Below are positions 26,878 through 40,648 of a stretch of DNA of 64,000 nucleotides, piece by piece. The stretch covers positions 19,183,142 to 19,247,141 of the forward strand of contig CM055606.1 of NCBI GenBank assembly GCA_029379385.1. Direction: 5' to 3'. Numbering within the stretch: the stretch's first letter is position 1; each line of letters starts with the position of its first letter. The notes under the pieces are model-generated. The model saw only the letters and a list, made by a program, of their open reading frames with translations, did not search any database and was not told the DNA's origin. The DNA comes from Quillaja saponaria. Lineage: Eukaryota > Streptophyta > Magnoliopsida > Fabales > Quillajaceae. The position numbers were made by a program, and so were the translations under genes.

Positions 26878-28495
26878 GGCCATAGATACTGAAGGAAATA
26901 CTAGAGCAAGAGGGAAAGGACTCTAATTTGAATCGTTCTGGCCTACTGGTTTGGTGCTTTGAATCTGAGAGGGAAAGTCATTTTATGTATCTTATAGAGA
27001 AAAATAGTAATAAAATCTAACCTTTCCCGCTTCAAAATTTCTTTTCTAGGCATTTTTTTGGCTTCAAATTTTAAATGAGGTAGGAGAAATATAACAGAGC
27101 AGGAAAAATATCCCGTCGCAGTAAACCAAGTCAATACATGATAATATTATAGGGAATCGCTCTGGAGAGAATAGAAATAACATTAACGACGGTTATGGAC
27201 TAGCCGTCATTATGGCAATAATGTTGATTATTCAATGAAAAGCATATGTTCAAAATTAATAGGTTTTTTGACCCTTTTTTTTATTAAGTAATGTTGATTG
27301 TTGACTTTACTTGTTTAGTTGTTTTTATAAAGTATCATATTCTTTTTGTAAAGTTGGAGGAATAATCCTGCTAAGCATTACTTGCTAAACTTTGAACTTG
27401 AATATTGATGTATTGGTAATTCTAAAAGAGATCCGGTCTCACATGGATATCTCCCAAAATTAAATTACGGGTCCAATTCAATGGGAAAGGAATCTACAAC
27501 AAATCAAAACCAAAATAGGTGCACTTAGGGGAATGGAGGGAAGGAAGAGCAAAGAAGTGGTACATGAGAGGTACCCCTGTATATCATGTTTCCAATATAT
27601 CATGTAACTGTCACCATGTCATTACATTTCCCTACATTTTCTTCATTCAAAAAATGACAATACATTTTCCTGTAATTTCTAACATTTCCCCAAAATGAAA
27701 GAAAATAATCAACTCAGAAGAACTTTGCAAAACATAATGAGTAAGTTAGAATTGCTTATGAAAACAACATATGATTACCTCCAAGTAGTGGGTGAATTTA
27801 AAAGAACCTGATGGTAGTGATGATTGTTTAAGTCCATATTTGGGAATCTTCTCCCTGCAATCCATGAGTGAATTCAGTGTCCTCATGTGCTAAATGCCAC
27901 AGATCAGATGTTTAAGGAAAGAAAGTGGAAAGACTCTGGATCCAAAGAAGCAGGTTATGTAATCTATGAAAGTACTGAAGTCATTTATAATCATATCACC
28001 AAATGATGAACATGTGATTCTCATTCCATACTGCAAAGTATCAAGCCAATTAGGCAAAGGAGATATGAGAATTTCCAAGAGGTTAGAGACCATGCATGAT
28101 TCAGTCATATATATCTTGATGAAAAATCTACAAGAGTATGCATATTGAAATCACTGAGATGGTGGGCATTAAACCTAATATGGACGTGCATACATAGACA
28201 TGCTTTCCTAAGAAACCCAATAAGGATCAGACAATGTATTTGAAGACATTAGAGTTAGAACACAAGGCCACCATGCACCCTACATTAATCAATAACTGAA
28301 CATTTCATAACTTGAATAAATACATTGTCAATCAATAAAAAAGATTACCTCGACCCCTTCATGGCATTGGTGAAATGAGGAACTCCTCTTTCTTTTTCAA
28401 CCATTTTTTTTGGGTTCGCATATGAGCATCACCACTTAATGAGTAAATAAACATCATTTTTGGTCCAAAAATCATACAATTATCTACAACCTGTT
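26878..28495. other. Spacer and 3' flank of the PPR gene
   Basis: Contains the former promoter of the ARM relic at its left and the 3' UTR of the leftward PPR gene at its right. A minus-strand frame at 28108-27890 has no family signature and may be transcribed as 3' UTR. A donor-like gaggtaat (minus strand, near 28350) could begin a 3' UTR intron. Confidence 0.4.
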
Positions 28496-31400
28496 TCACA
28501 AGGATCTTTTAGCATGTTGAGACTTCTCTATTTTTCTTAACACAGCACCCACAATTGCTGCCTGCTCAAGGAACTCGGCCTTATGCAATGCATCTAAAAG
28601 AACAACACAGGTTTTGGTATGAATCTGAAAACCTTTCAGCTGAGTTTCCTCGAAAAGCACATAGGCATCCATTGCTTTATTAACATTGCTTAAACCTATT
28701 ATCATGGCATTATAACTCGCAGCATCAGGTATACCTCCGCTTGCCTTAAATCTTTCAAAGAGACCAGTAGCCTCAACAACATTTCCTGCTTTTGCTAGTC
28801 CTGAGATCATGGTGGTGTAGGTGATTGTATTGGGTTTTAACCCTTGTTTCTGCATCTCTTGCCAGAACACAAAGGCCTTATTAAATTTTCTAACCCTGCA
28901 AAGACCATTTATCATAATACTATACGTAACTTGGTTGGGAGTACATTTCAAGTCTTTCATGGACTGAAAGCAGACAAGAGCTTCATTTATTTCCTCAGCT
29001 TTCACCAGTGCATCAAGTAGGCAGTTCCATGTGTAAACATTTGGAGCCAAACCTTTCTGCATCAACTCCTCCATAATTAAATAAGCCTCATCAATTCTAC
29101 CTACCTTACCAAAACCATCAATAAGACTACTATAGATGACTAAATTTAAATCTACACCTTTTGACCTTGCTTCTTCAAACAGCATATATGCTTCATCAAG
29201 CCTGTCAATCTTAGCAAGCCCATCAACGAGAGAACCATAGGTAACAACAGTGGGTTGTAGACCCTTTGTCTTCATTTCCTCCAGTAATTGGTAACCTTTA
29301 TTCACCTTGCGGGACTTGCAGAATCCATCAATTACAGTGTTGTAAGCACAGGTGTCCAAAAGATGCCCTTGCTCCTTCATCTCATAAAACAATTTATAAG
29401 TTTCATTTGCAAAGCCTGCTTTCACAAGGCCATGGATTAGGATAGAGTAGCTTCGAACATCCGGTTTTAATCCTTGAGCCTTTATTTCTTCAAACAAAGC
29501 CCTGCCTTTTTCAGTTTCACCAGCTTTGAAAGTACAATCCATGTAGGTATTAAGAAGCATAAGATCAGGAGAACAGCTCCTATGGACCATTTCTTCGTAT
29601 ATCTTGTGACCATATTCCTTCCTGCCACACTTGAAGAAGCTTTTAATGAGGGATGTATATACAACAGGGTTTGGAATCTGATTGGAATCTAACATCTTTT
29701 CATAAAGCCTGTAAGCATCATCCACTCTCCCATGTCTGCCCAAGCCAACAATAAGAGAACAAAATGTAACAGCATCTGGGTTGCAAACTTTATGATCCAA
29801 TTCTTCGAATATAGAACAAGCTTCATCAACCTTTTGGGCTTTACAAAGTCGGTCAATCATTATATTTACAGTCATGATATTAGGGGACAAGCCAGATTCT
29901 TTCATGGTATCTTGAACTGCCAGAGCACCATCAAGTTTTCCTGCCTTACAAAGCATATCAATTAATATATGGTAAGTAGGACGATTTGGCATTGCATCTT
30001 TTTTCATCTCTTCGTAGATCCGTAATGCTTCATCTACTTTACCCTTCTTCCCTAGGCAAGTAAGAATGCCATTATATGCAAATACACTTGGAATGCACCC
30101 CTTTCTCTTTTGCCTCTCAAGTAAACTGTATGCTTCATCAAACTTTCCAGCCAAGCCATAACCCATAATCATGGTATTATAAGCATAAACACAAGGGACA
30201 CTCCTGTTGAGATCCATCTGCTCAAACAACTCCACAGCTTCATTCAGCCTCCCAGCTTTGCAGAGAACCCCTATCATGCTAGTGTATGTAACATCATCAG
30301 GCATCAAACCATGTGTTTTCAATTCATGAAAGAATTTCCAGGCCATATCCACCTTACCGACTTTACCAAAACAATCTATACAGACATTATAAAGAACGAT
30401 GTCAGCATCAATAGAGTTGCTCTTCATCTCGTCCAACAAGGAAAGAGCAGCATCAACCTGGCTCTCTCTGGCAAATACACGAATCAATGTGGTAAACAAA
30501 TGCAGACTTATTTCATAACCTAGTTCCTGCATTTGATGAAAGAGAGTGAGTATAAGAGCAGGTTCATGAACTGCAGAGAGAGCACCAATAAGTGTTGTAT
30601 AAGCTGTAAATGCAGGGCGGAATTTGAACTTCCTCATGGTTTGTATAATCTCAAAAGCTTCTCTCAGCTTCTGTGACTTGACACAAGCAATAATTAACTC
30701 AACAGTAGTGTTATTAGTCAGGCCAAATCCAGCAACACTCATTTCTTCCAGAATTTGTTCCAGGCAGTCAAAGTTTCTACTCCTAGCCATAACCATAAGA
30801 AGTGAATCGTATGATTCAGGACAATGCGCTTGATTGGTCTTTCCCTCCACCCAGCGGAAATACTGTATTCCCAGATTGACATCCTTCAACCTCCTTAAGA
30901 CTCCAACAACTAATTCTGATTCAGGCTTTTCAGCAAACATGGACAGAGCATTCTCAACGACAGGTCCCCAAGGACCAGACTCCAAGACATGGCATACATT
31001 ATCCACTACTTGTCTCGGACCCTCCACTTTTCTTGAATTTTCCTCATTTCTCCAATCCACAATTGGAACAACTTTCCCATACAATTCAGAAGACGGCCCA
31101 TTTGTCGAAGTTGATAATTTCTTAGATAAACGGTAAATTTGAATGCATTTCAGATCAAAATGATAGCTGATAACTACACCCAGAAAGTAAAATGAAAAAA
31201 AAACTTAGAATCTTTAACGGGCTGATGCGAAATCATGAACAGTATAGAATATGTTTACCTTGTACAGGATCAGAAACAAAGGTTTCAAAACAAACGAAAA
31301 AACGAACTGTTTGAAAAAAAAAAAGAATGAAGCTTTATCACGTAAATTTTCACTTGGGAGATTTCAAACCGAATGAAATTTTCTTTGTAGATTGGTATAA

Positions 31401-31503
31401 ATGCTTCACCAAGTGTTTTTTACTACACAGGATGAGTTACTTAGGAGATCCATGAGATCAATGATGATGAAATTTTACCTGGGTTCCTCAGTATAATCTT
31501 CAT
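28496..31503 (-). CDS. Long P-class pentatricopeptide repeat protein (At3g06920-like)
   Basis: Two coding exons: 31503-31479 (25 nt, MKIILRNP plus one base) and 31173-28496, joined in phase by a gtaaaa donor and a gtgtag acceptor, giving 900 residues. The long exon has no in-frame ATG near its 5' end (it opens with TTG at 31084), so the short upstream exon is needed. About 20 tandem 35-residue PPR motifs run from about residue 110 to 860, with repeated cores such as VVTYGSLVDGLAKIDRLDEA and YSSLIDGFGKVGRIDEAYLI. No E, DYW or SMR domain is present, so it is a pure P-class protein. Family knowledge: such proteins bind organellar RNA sequence-specifically and act in its processing or stability. 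The N-terminus is basic and may be a targeting peptide, but the site of action is inferred. Closest by memory to Arabidopsis At3g06920, which neighbours a PRMT4 gene there too. Confidence 0.92.
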
Positions 31504-33587
31504 ACATGCATATCAGAGTAAATACGCTACTATATGCAGTATGTGTGAGGCTGTGACAGTTTCGTCGCGCAGCTTTGTTTTTCTTTGTAGCTCTTTACCC
31601 CTTGGCCGGGGAGAGGGATGACTGATGAGAATGTCTCACGACGACGTTTCGTAGGATCACAAAACTGTTGGAAACTAGGATGATTAAAAAATTTTAAATG
31701 CTGCCGCTTTCCTACCCCAAGTAATTGCCGTTTATAAGTAATTTCCCAAAAATTAGAATAGAATTAGTTTTTTAACAGCCACAGTAAGAAAAGGAAAGGC
31801 ACTTAAATCCTCTATTTTTTAATTGAGTAAAGTACAGTTTACTTTTTGCAGTTTGACGTTTTCGAAACAAATACATATAATTTAATTTGTCTAAAAATAT
31901 GTCTCATAATTTATACTAACATATTTTTGCCTGAAATTTATCTAAATTAACAATTTTATAACTGAATTATTGTAAAACATAAACTAAACATTAAATTTAT
32001 ATATATAAGTCATTAACAGAATAAACCTGAATAAATCTCAACACATAAATCGCTTCTTGTTTTTGAATTTTTATTTGTTTCTCCCTTCTTTCTCTGTCTG
32101 TGTCTTTCTATCCCTGAACTACATCTCTCTCGTGGAATGAAAAAACTGGTATGTTACTCTACTGTATGTGGGGGGAGGGGGAAGGGGGAGTTGGGTGCCA
32201 TATATGAAGATCTTCAAATCGTTAAAGTATCAGAAAACAGTTGTTTTGGATTATTTCTTTAACACCCTTTATTAGTCATTCCACATACAGTATTATTATA
32301 TATTGGTCTTTTTAACTTTTTTGCTCTCATTTCAAGTCATTAACTCTTAATTTTATAATTTATTGTTGATAGTTATCATCATGGTGAGATTGTTTTTGAG
32401 GTATTGAGATTTGAGTTTCTATGGTATGGGGTGACATGACTAGCAATGATCAGCTAGTTAAGTGAAATTCTCTTCCCCTAATGTATGTATTTATAAATTA
32501 AAGGTTTAATTTAGGTTTTTGGTAATTAAATTATATAACTGTTAAATTAAACATAATCTGTCAGAAGACGCCTTGATATAAATTATGAAATGATACTTTT
32601 GAATAAGTTGAACTGCATGTATTGTTTGAGAAAATATCAAATCATAATGAGGTAAAATATATTTTACTCTTTCTAATTTAGTCATTTTGTATTTTATATC
32701 ACTTGATCGTAAGCTTCTTTTCATTATTAACTTGTCATTTTTTATCCATGAATAACTCTCACTAATTACTCATAAAAAGTCTCTACTATTAATCACCATT
32801 CACTAACACATCACTCATAATACAAACAACAAATGAACATTCGGATTATTTAAAGAGTTAGTTTAGAGGTTAAGAATTCAAGAATGTGTTTTCACTCTAT
32901 TCATTTTATAAATTCAAATATTTTTAGATAATTATAACGAATTAGTCTAGCAGTCAAGACAGAGCTCAATAAATACTTATATTGACAGTTAATATTATCA
33001 TAAATTTACGTTCTCATTTATAATCGTGACCACTCTCAAATGAATATTTAACTTTGGCCCCGACCTAAGTATGGATAGATTTTTTTAGATATAAGATAAT
33101 AGTGATGTAAACATAATGTTTTATACCAAAAAATATGAGATAAGTATAATAGATTAACTAGTAATAAATAATAAACAAGAAAGATCGTCTTCTAATTGTA
33201 TTTATTTTAAGAATTAGATTTATATCTAGATATTAAATAAGTGATAATTTAACAGTTCTAACTTTCGAATTAATTAAATAACTTACATTTGACGTAATAA
33301 AAAAATAAAAAAATGCATATGAAAGTCCAAACACCACCAATTTAATATTTATATTTAATTTTTTTTTTTCTGCCAATGATTTATTTTTTTGCCTAAGACA
33401 AAATGTCCGATTCCGTAAACAGTCGTCCAGACTCCAGACGCGCATTTCTCTCGAATGGCCTTTAGACTGTTTGTTATAAGAAAGCCAGTATTTCTTCTTC
33501 ATCTATTAATATTTATTCAACGATAATGAATTTGGATCTGCTGCATTCTCCGACTGTGAGCGTCCATTTTTGGAAATTTTGATTTTG
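31504..33587. promoter_or_regulatory. Divergent intergenic region between the PPR and BTB genes
   Basis: Both flanking genes are transcribed away from this 2.1-kb spacer, so their promoters lie at its ends. It holds a G-rich tract at 32169-32190 and long AT-rich stretches, and no supported gene. The frame at 33502-33233 (minus) shows no recognisable domain. Confidence 0.5.
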
Positions 33588-36500
33588 ATGGACATGGAAC
33601 CTCAATACCCTAAGCCACGATCTTATGGACAGCAAATGAAAATGACGATACCGCCCTCGCAACACTCCGACAATGATCGGAGCAGCAGCGAGCTACGTGC
33701 ACTTGATTGCAACCTCACTTCGCTCTGCGACCATATTCAGATGGAAGGCTTCAATTCCGGTTCCTTCTCCGATATCGTGCTCTATGCAATGGGGTCCACG
33801 TATAACCTCCATCGTCTTATTCTCTCTCGGAGTTCCTACTTCAGGTATGAATCATTTGGACTGAAAGGGTAACTGAATTCATGTTTTCAGTTTAATGACA
33901 ATTTCCTGATTCTATTCGGTTTTTTATTTCAACGAATACAATATGCAACTGGGTTCCTGCGCGGGTAATTATTATTTTTTAGCTCACTTTGTTAGATTGT
34001 GGAAGTCTAGCTATACTTTATTTTAGAAATTCGAAAATTTCTTCTGTTCTAACGTTGTGCCCAGATGTAAAATTGGAGTCGCTGAGTTGAGGGGACTCTT
34101 TATTTTATTAGCTTTGTCCATATTATACTATGTTCATTGTGTTTTAATATTTTTGTTGTAAGCTTGTTGCCACCAATGTTCTAAAACTGGGCTTTGACGT
34201 TTTATCACTTGTAAATATGTCCATTTCATATTAATTAGTTTATACGTAGGTGTAAGAATGGTAGTGGTGTGAAACTGTATTAATTTTTTAAGGTTAAGCT
34301 CAAGGAATTATGGAGAAGAGTGTTAGATATGAGAGAGTTGATAAAATGCTTGGTAAAAGGGGATGTATGATATAGGATGATATGGGTACTAGTGAGAAGA
34401 TTGAGAAAAATTTTCCCTGAGAATCAATGAGAGTGTTTCTCAAAATGATTTGGGTAGAAGCAATTCTTATGATTGCGAAAATGTTAGTGAGCATACTGGC
34501 CTAGGCGTGTCTGGATGACCAAAGTGAATCATTTTGAAGGATTCCAACGGTAATGATATAGGATTAATATAGCCGACCCTAATTTTTTTGGAGTTTATGC
34601 TTCTTCTTGTTATTGCATTATTTTTGGAGCTAAGGCTGTTAGTTAAGCTTATAAAGCGAGAGTTATATCTTATAAGACTTAGTATCAGTGTATCAACAAT
34701 TCCTGTTTTTATTTGGGAACCTTATTTGAAGTTCTGTCTTGTTGAGTATACATAAACAAATTCAAGATGTGACACATGCAGCCTCTGGAAAATGTTAAAA
34801 ATATGGTCATTTCATAATAACGCATATCTACACTTATAACCATATCCCAGAATCTATTACTTAATCACACAATTTAACTTCTGCAACATCATTTGCCACC
34901 CTCTGATGTGCCTGGCAGGAACATGCTTCATGGCCCCTGGAAAGAAGCCAATGCTCCAGTTGTCACCTTGCATGTGGATGATAAGAATGTTAATGGTGAG
35001 GCAATTGCAATGGCTTTGGCATATCTATATGGGCACCACCCCAAGCTTAATGATAATAATGCATTTCGTGTTCTGGCTGCTGCTTCCTTTCTTGACCTCC
35101 AGGTATCATGTTTACATACAGGAGTTAGATCAAAGTTATATACGAACAGTTACTAGAACTGTTCCTTTTTTACACTTTTTTTTTTTTTGTGAGTTTCCTT
35201 TGCTCATTTGATTAATGTAGATTTCATCTCTATTTTTCTCATCCAGGATCTATGTGCAATATGCACGGACTTCATTATATCTGAGCTGTGGACTTCAAAC
35301 TTTTTAGCATATCAGGTTCAAGACGCATGTGCCTTCTCTTTGTGAATATACTCTGTTGATTTTGTTGTGTTGGCTATTAAGGTAAGTCTGCTATCTAGGT
35401 ATTTGCCGAGAGCCAAGATTATGGCATACATGGGGAACGCGTTAGAAATTCTTGCTGGGGCTACCTCTGTCAAAGTGGTGGCTTGGAGTTGAAAGAGGTA
35501 AAGAATGAAGATAGTAGTATGTAGCTGCATCTGGTTGTTGGGGATTTTGCATCTCGTCTTTATATTTGTGATAGATATGACAGAGCGATGCTAGACTAAA
35601 ATAATAGTCGAAGGGGGAATTATTTCCTTTCATATATGTCATTAACAATTATGTAAGAATTCTAAAGTCCAGTTTAATGGTTCTTGCTTCTTCTTGTATT
35701 CTACTCTGCTAAATTCTTATTTTTCTATCAACAAGAAGAACATTGTTTTAAATACCATTGTCTTTAAGATTCCTACTTTCTATGATTCATATTACCGAAT
35801 TTGTCATGTGAAGTCCAACTGATGTAAAAAAAAGAGAGTTGTAGGCATTTAAAAGGTAGCGCTTTTCTTGATTTACTCATCTAAATAAAAAGGTGGATTT
35901 TGTGATAATCTTCTATGTATATTTAAACTGTAGGACCTGTCGTGTTTCATCATGAGTACTTTCAGATTTTAAATTGGTGGGAGTGGAGTTTTTTCTTTTA
36001 ATCATCTTTTTGTTCATTGACATTAGTAATCTGTTACGCCCTGTTGACTTTTTTATTCATGGATAGGTCCTTCCAAAACTTTCTTCTCCAACATTGCATG
36101 CATTACTGACTTCTGATGAACTGTGGGTACCCAGTGAAGAGAAACGGTAAGAGGATTCCACAGTCTCCAACTAGGTTTTGCAGTTAGCAGTTTGCGTTTC
36201 TATAAGCTGGATAACAATATATTTTCTTTCTCGTTAAAAGGTTCGAGCTGGCATTGCACACTTTCCTTGCAAAAGGTGCTCACTGCAAGGCAGAACATTC
36301 TGAGCAAAGTTCTGGTTCTGAGTCTGGAACAGATACTCATTTTGATTCTGCTAAAGTAAAGGGAAAAAGTGCAAATGATTCCGGTGCTAATATGGAAACT
36401 GAGCTAGGACACTTAACTTTGAAAGGTGATCTAAAGGACCACAGCTCTCATAATCTTATGGTTGAGCTTGCAGACTGTGAGGTTGACTTACAAAGAGGTG

Positions 36501-39390
36501 CTTCCAATTCTAATCAACAGGTCCGACAAGCTTCGTATACAGTTCAGTCAAACTTGGAACCAAGATGCCCCTGCAACATGGAAGGCCCTTCTCCATTGGG
36601 TAATTCATTGTCAGATACAGATGGAATTAGAACATGTGCTTACGTTGAGTTGCCAATTGGTGCTGGAGTTAGTGGAATGGCCACCACTGGAGTGGCTATG
36701 GAGGGACCGTCTGATAATGAGTCTTGCTACCATTTGAACGACAATAGTTGGTTAGCGAGGGACCAATCAAGGAATTGCTTCTCATTGAACTCATCCTGTA
36801 ATGCACTTATCCCAAATGACTGGGGAAGATGTGGCATGCCTCTAATTTCATGGGGTGGCAGAGTTGTGGGAAGAGGACAGCTTAAAGCTCAAGTTAAAGC
36901 AAATTCTGAAGTTCCCGGGGAGGAATATGATGCATTTGTTCATATATTTGAAGGGGGCTCACTTTTGTATTGCAACATGTCCTTTGAGGCACTATTAAAT
37001 GTTAGAAGGCAACTTGAAGAATCAGGTTTCCCTTGCAAAGCTGTAAATGATGGTCTTTGGCTGCAGGTTTGACTGCAATCTCTCTCTTTGATTATGTAAA
37101 TTTCTGTTAAGTTTTTTAATTTTTTATACAAAGGACTCTTCTGTAAAGGAAAAATATCAAGTGTCCATGCTTTTCTATTACCACTATGGATAGGGTACTA
37201 AAACAAACTGTCTGTAAGTTTGTTTCATTATTTCATATACTTTGGTAATGACCTATCTAAATTAGCTTCCTCCTAAAAAAAAGTCTATTTCAAGTGTTAT
37301 TTTCACTTTAATTCTATTTCTTACTTATCCAACAAAGCTACCATCTAAACTTTGGCAATATTCTAAATTTCAAATATTGAATGCTGTGTTCGAAAATATC
37401 ACTAGGGGACCAGGCGGAGTAAAACTCTATGCAAGTCTCCCACCATCAGATTTATGACTTCTGTTCTCATCCAATACAAACATTTGCACCCCAGGAACTG
37501 TTTTCTTTTCTGTGGATTATGAATTTATTTTATTTTTATGGCTATCTTGTAGATGCTTTTAAGCCAGAGGGTGCAAGAAATTGCAGCGGATACATGCAAA
37601 AATTGCTGCCTTATGAGCATTGCATGCACTTGCCGTCAGCCATTTGGATTTTCGCATGGAGTTAGTACCTCTGGTTATTACATGCAAGAGCATGATCAGA
37701 ATAATTCTCCTGGAAATGTGGGAAATATTTATGTTGCTGAATCTTCCCAAGGTGAAGGAAATGGCCCTTTTAGGCCTGTACGTGTACATGTTAGGGGGGC
37801 TATTGATGGGCTTGCTGGCATTGGACGTGGGACTACATATGTGCCAGCAGCCGGATGGCCTCCAACACGTTTTGTCTTTTCTCGTGTACCATTTGGAGTT
37901 GGAAACAGAAACTATCCACAGTCTCTTGCTAATGATGATTCGGAGTCTCGAGCTGACCACACTGGAGACGTGTCTGGAGATGGGTTGACAGCTTTGGTTG
38001 GCCTAAGCCAGGGAGACAGCAACGGAACAAATGTACATGGAGAGCAGACAGAAAGGGGATATGAGATGGATTTGCAAAGCAGAACCTCTGGAACTACCAT
38101 GGGAGGGCCTAGTACTGGTGGTATTCCCATGCAGATGCTAGAATCACCAGAGCATACCATTGGAATCCAATGGGAGAATGCAAACAGTTCTTCAATATCA
38201 TTGGATCTGAAAACACCTTTAAGTCATTTTCCTCCTTTTCGCTTTGGGTGAGTTATCCTACCATGTCTGAACCTGGTAATTGATGCAATTAGTAGTGGGC
38301 CTTTTTCTAGTCTAATGCAAATGCTTTCACAACATAAGTATATATTCCATATTATTTACATACTTTTTCCACATTCCTTCTGTTTGTTGGGGGTTGGGGG
38401 CCTTTGTAAATTGTATTTTCAGAAATAGAGAGCTTTGTGCTATAGTTGTTTAAGAAGTATGACGTAACATGAGTTCAATGAGAAGCCATGCCATGTTCTC
38501 ATTTGGCTTCTGTTGCAAAATTTGCTAATGTATTATGTTAATTCCCTTGTGATCTTTCAGAGTGCAATTTGAGGATGTGCACAGGCTTGGTGATGGCCAA
38601 GTCAAGCACTCTCCAGAAGTTTTTTATGCTGGTTCTTTATGGAAGGTACATCATCTGATCATTATCTTCCTACGAGCTTGAAACTAATGATAAAGCTCTG
38701 ATTCTATTTTCATGTTTCTGCATGGATTTGATTTGACTGTTTGAATTTATAGGTGAGCGTCCAGGCCTTTAATGATGAAGACCCTCGGGGACGCCGAACT
38801 CTTGGTATTGTTCTATTTTATTGCAAACCACCTTGAAAATATATTATTTTCTGTTTTGTAGTTACGAAACATTTTTATTGCTGAAAGACAAGTCACACCA
38901 AATTTGTTATTGCAGGATTGTTTCTTCATCGTAGGAAGGCTGAGTTAACTGATTCTATCAGAAAGGTGAATACTTTAATGTTGTTTTTTAAACTGTGCCT
39001 TAGTTTTTCAATTAGTACTTAACCCAACCTCATTGGTATGTTTGTCCTTCTGACTTCAGATTCATATGTATGTTGACTCACGTGAAAAGGTTACTGCACG
39101 TTATCAGGTAATGTTCCAAGTAAAAAAAAAACTGATGTCATCATTGTTTGTTTAATGATATTTAATTGTCATTGGGTTCTGAATCTCAGTTTCCATTACT
39201 TTCAATTGTTCAGTTAATTTGCCCATCAAAGAGGGAAGTTATGGTGTTTGGAAGCTTTAAGCAAACAGGTACCCTTTTACCTAAAGCTCCCAAGGGATGG
39301 GGATGGAGAACAGCTCTATTATTTGACGAACTTGCAGATCTTCTCCAAAATGGGGCTTTACGTATTGCAGCTGTTGTGCAGCTCGTTTGA
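33588..39390 (+). CDS. BTB/POZ domain protein, germ-cell-less-like plant family
   Basis: 12 exons: 33588-33844, 34919-35102, 35247-35315, 35399-35497, 36067-36146, 36241-37066, 37553-38247, 38561-38645, 38753-38804, 38916-38965, 39060-39107, 39214-39390; all GT-AG and in phase, 873 residues. The frame opens at a TTG (33570); the ATG at 33588 (MDMEPQYPKPRS) is the start. A BTB/POZ fold spans about 58-160 (GSFSDIVLYAMGSTYNLHRL, then ILSRSSYFRNML), followed by a BACK-like helical region (about 160-260). A long low-complexity, Ser/Gly-rich middle (about 260-700) leads to a conserved C-terminal module (SLWKVSVQAFNDEDPRGRRT, then LGLFLHRRKAE) that could be MATH/TRAF-like. Family knowledge: BTB proteins usually dimerise and often act as CUL3 ubiquitin-ligase adaptors; that role is inferred here. 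An in-frame alternative acceptor precedes exon 12. Confidence 0.9.
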
Positions 39391-40559
39391 AATTAAAGAA
39401 GTTAGTTCCCTCGAGTTTTGTGTAAGATATTATATAATGTTAAATTGGTCCAGGAATGTTGAATTTGTATTACACTTTTAAAACCATATCAGAGGTGAAC
39501 CATAGTCAAATGACTCAGACTTCACAGTACAAGGATAAAAAAAAAATAAAAAAAAAAGGATAATACGAGCTTGCACCTGTCTAATTTTGTCAGATTTAGT
39601 GATCCTTTAATATGCTGTTTTGTTGTCTGCTATTTTGTCTACCATGTATTATCATTTGTTAAGCAAAACATTGTATAGTGTATCCTTGTTTTTCTTCTGT
39701 CAAATTTGGAGCTAAGTAAACAAGAACCTAAAGCTGTTGGACGACGGAGCAATCATCTGGCTCCTACCGCCATTCTTTTTGGTTTTGTTTTTTAGGGTTG
39801 TTCCAAGAAATATTGAATTTAAATATTTTAAAAATAATAAATTTATCACTTATATACCACTAAAATTATTATTAACTATTATAGATAAATATTTAAAAGT
39901 TTATGTATATATCACTTTAAAAAATATTTTAAGAGGAAAAATTAATTATTTTAGTTATAACTTACACGGGTTAACGGGGGAGTTTCCTTCTTTTTTAATC
40001 TTGGTCTTCCTTTTCTTCTGTGATAAGAAAACGTTGGCGTCCATATTTGGTGTTGTAAGCCCTTAAGGTTCTGTTTTTTTTATTTTTTTTTATTTGACAC
40101 TTTATGAAAATGATAAGATTTAAGAATGAAAATAGACTATAGCCAAATTGTGTAGAGGGTCTGGAAAACGTCATTTTCAAATGTGCGTGTTATAATTTAA
40201 TTTTTGCTACTTGTGAAGAAATAACACAAAAAAGTCATTTACTCTTGACTTCCTATCTTTGTTTCTTTTTCTGTTTTTATTTTTTGGCATCCATATTAAT
40301 ATAGGTACTACCCAATGTAAAATTTAAAATAATAAATAATTTCATTTTATTAATATTATTCAAGAATTAGTTTAAGGTTTAATAAGATAAGTTCAAACTT
40401 TAAATTTATTAAGTGTCTAATTTTTTTAATTTATTTTTCATACCTTTTATTTAAATAAAAATTTATTTTTAACATTAATGACATAATTTTGATTGAATTT
40501 TAAAATTAATTAATTAATATACGTTTAAGCTAAAATTAAAGATATACTCGCAACTAAAT

Positions 40560-40648
40560 AAAAGTGATAATTAACGAGGTTAATAAACTTAAATAGTTTG
40601 TTTTAAAAGTGATAATTAATGAGGTTGATAAACTTAAATAGTTGGTTT
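40560..40648 (+). repeat. Two-unit minisatellite, 45 bp unit
   Basis: The units at 40560-40604 and 40605-40648 both read aaaagtgataattaaYgagg followed by ttRataaacttaaatagttKg, with three substitutions. Simple local duplication in spacer DNA. Confidence 0.85.

Noticed and set aside
27890..28108. A 72-codon minus-strand frame as a gene downstream of the PPR protein.
   Set aside because: No domain or codon signature, and its position fits 3' UTR or spacer.
29474..31136. Several plus-strand open frames opposite the PPR gene.
   Set aside because: They are antisense shadows of a repeat-rich coding exon and show no family signature.
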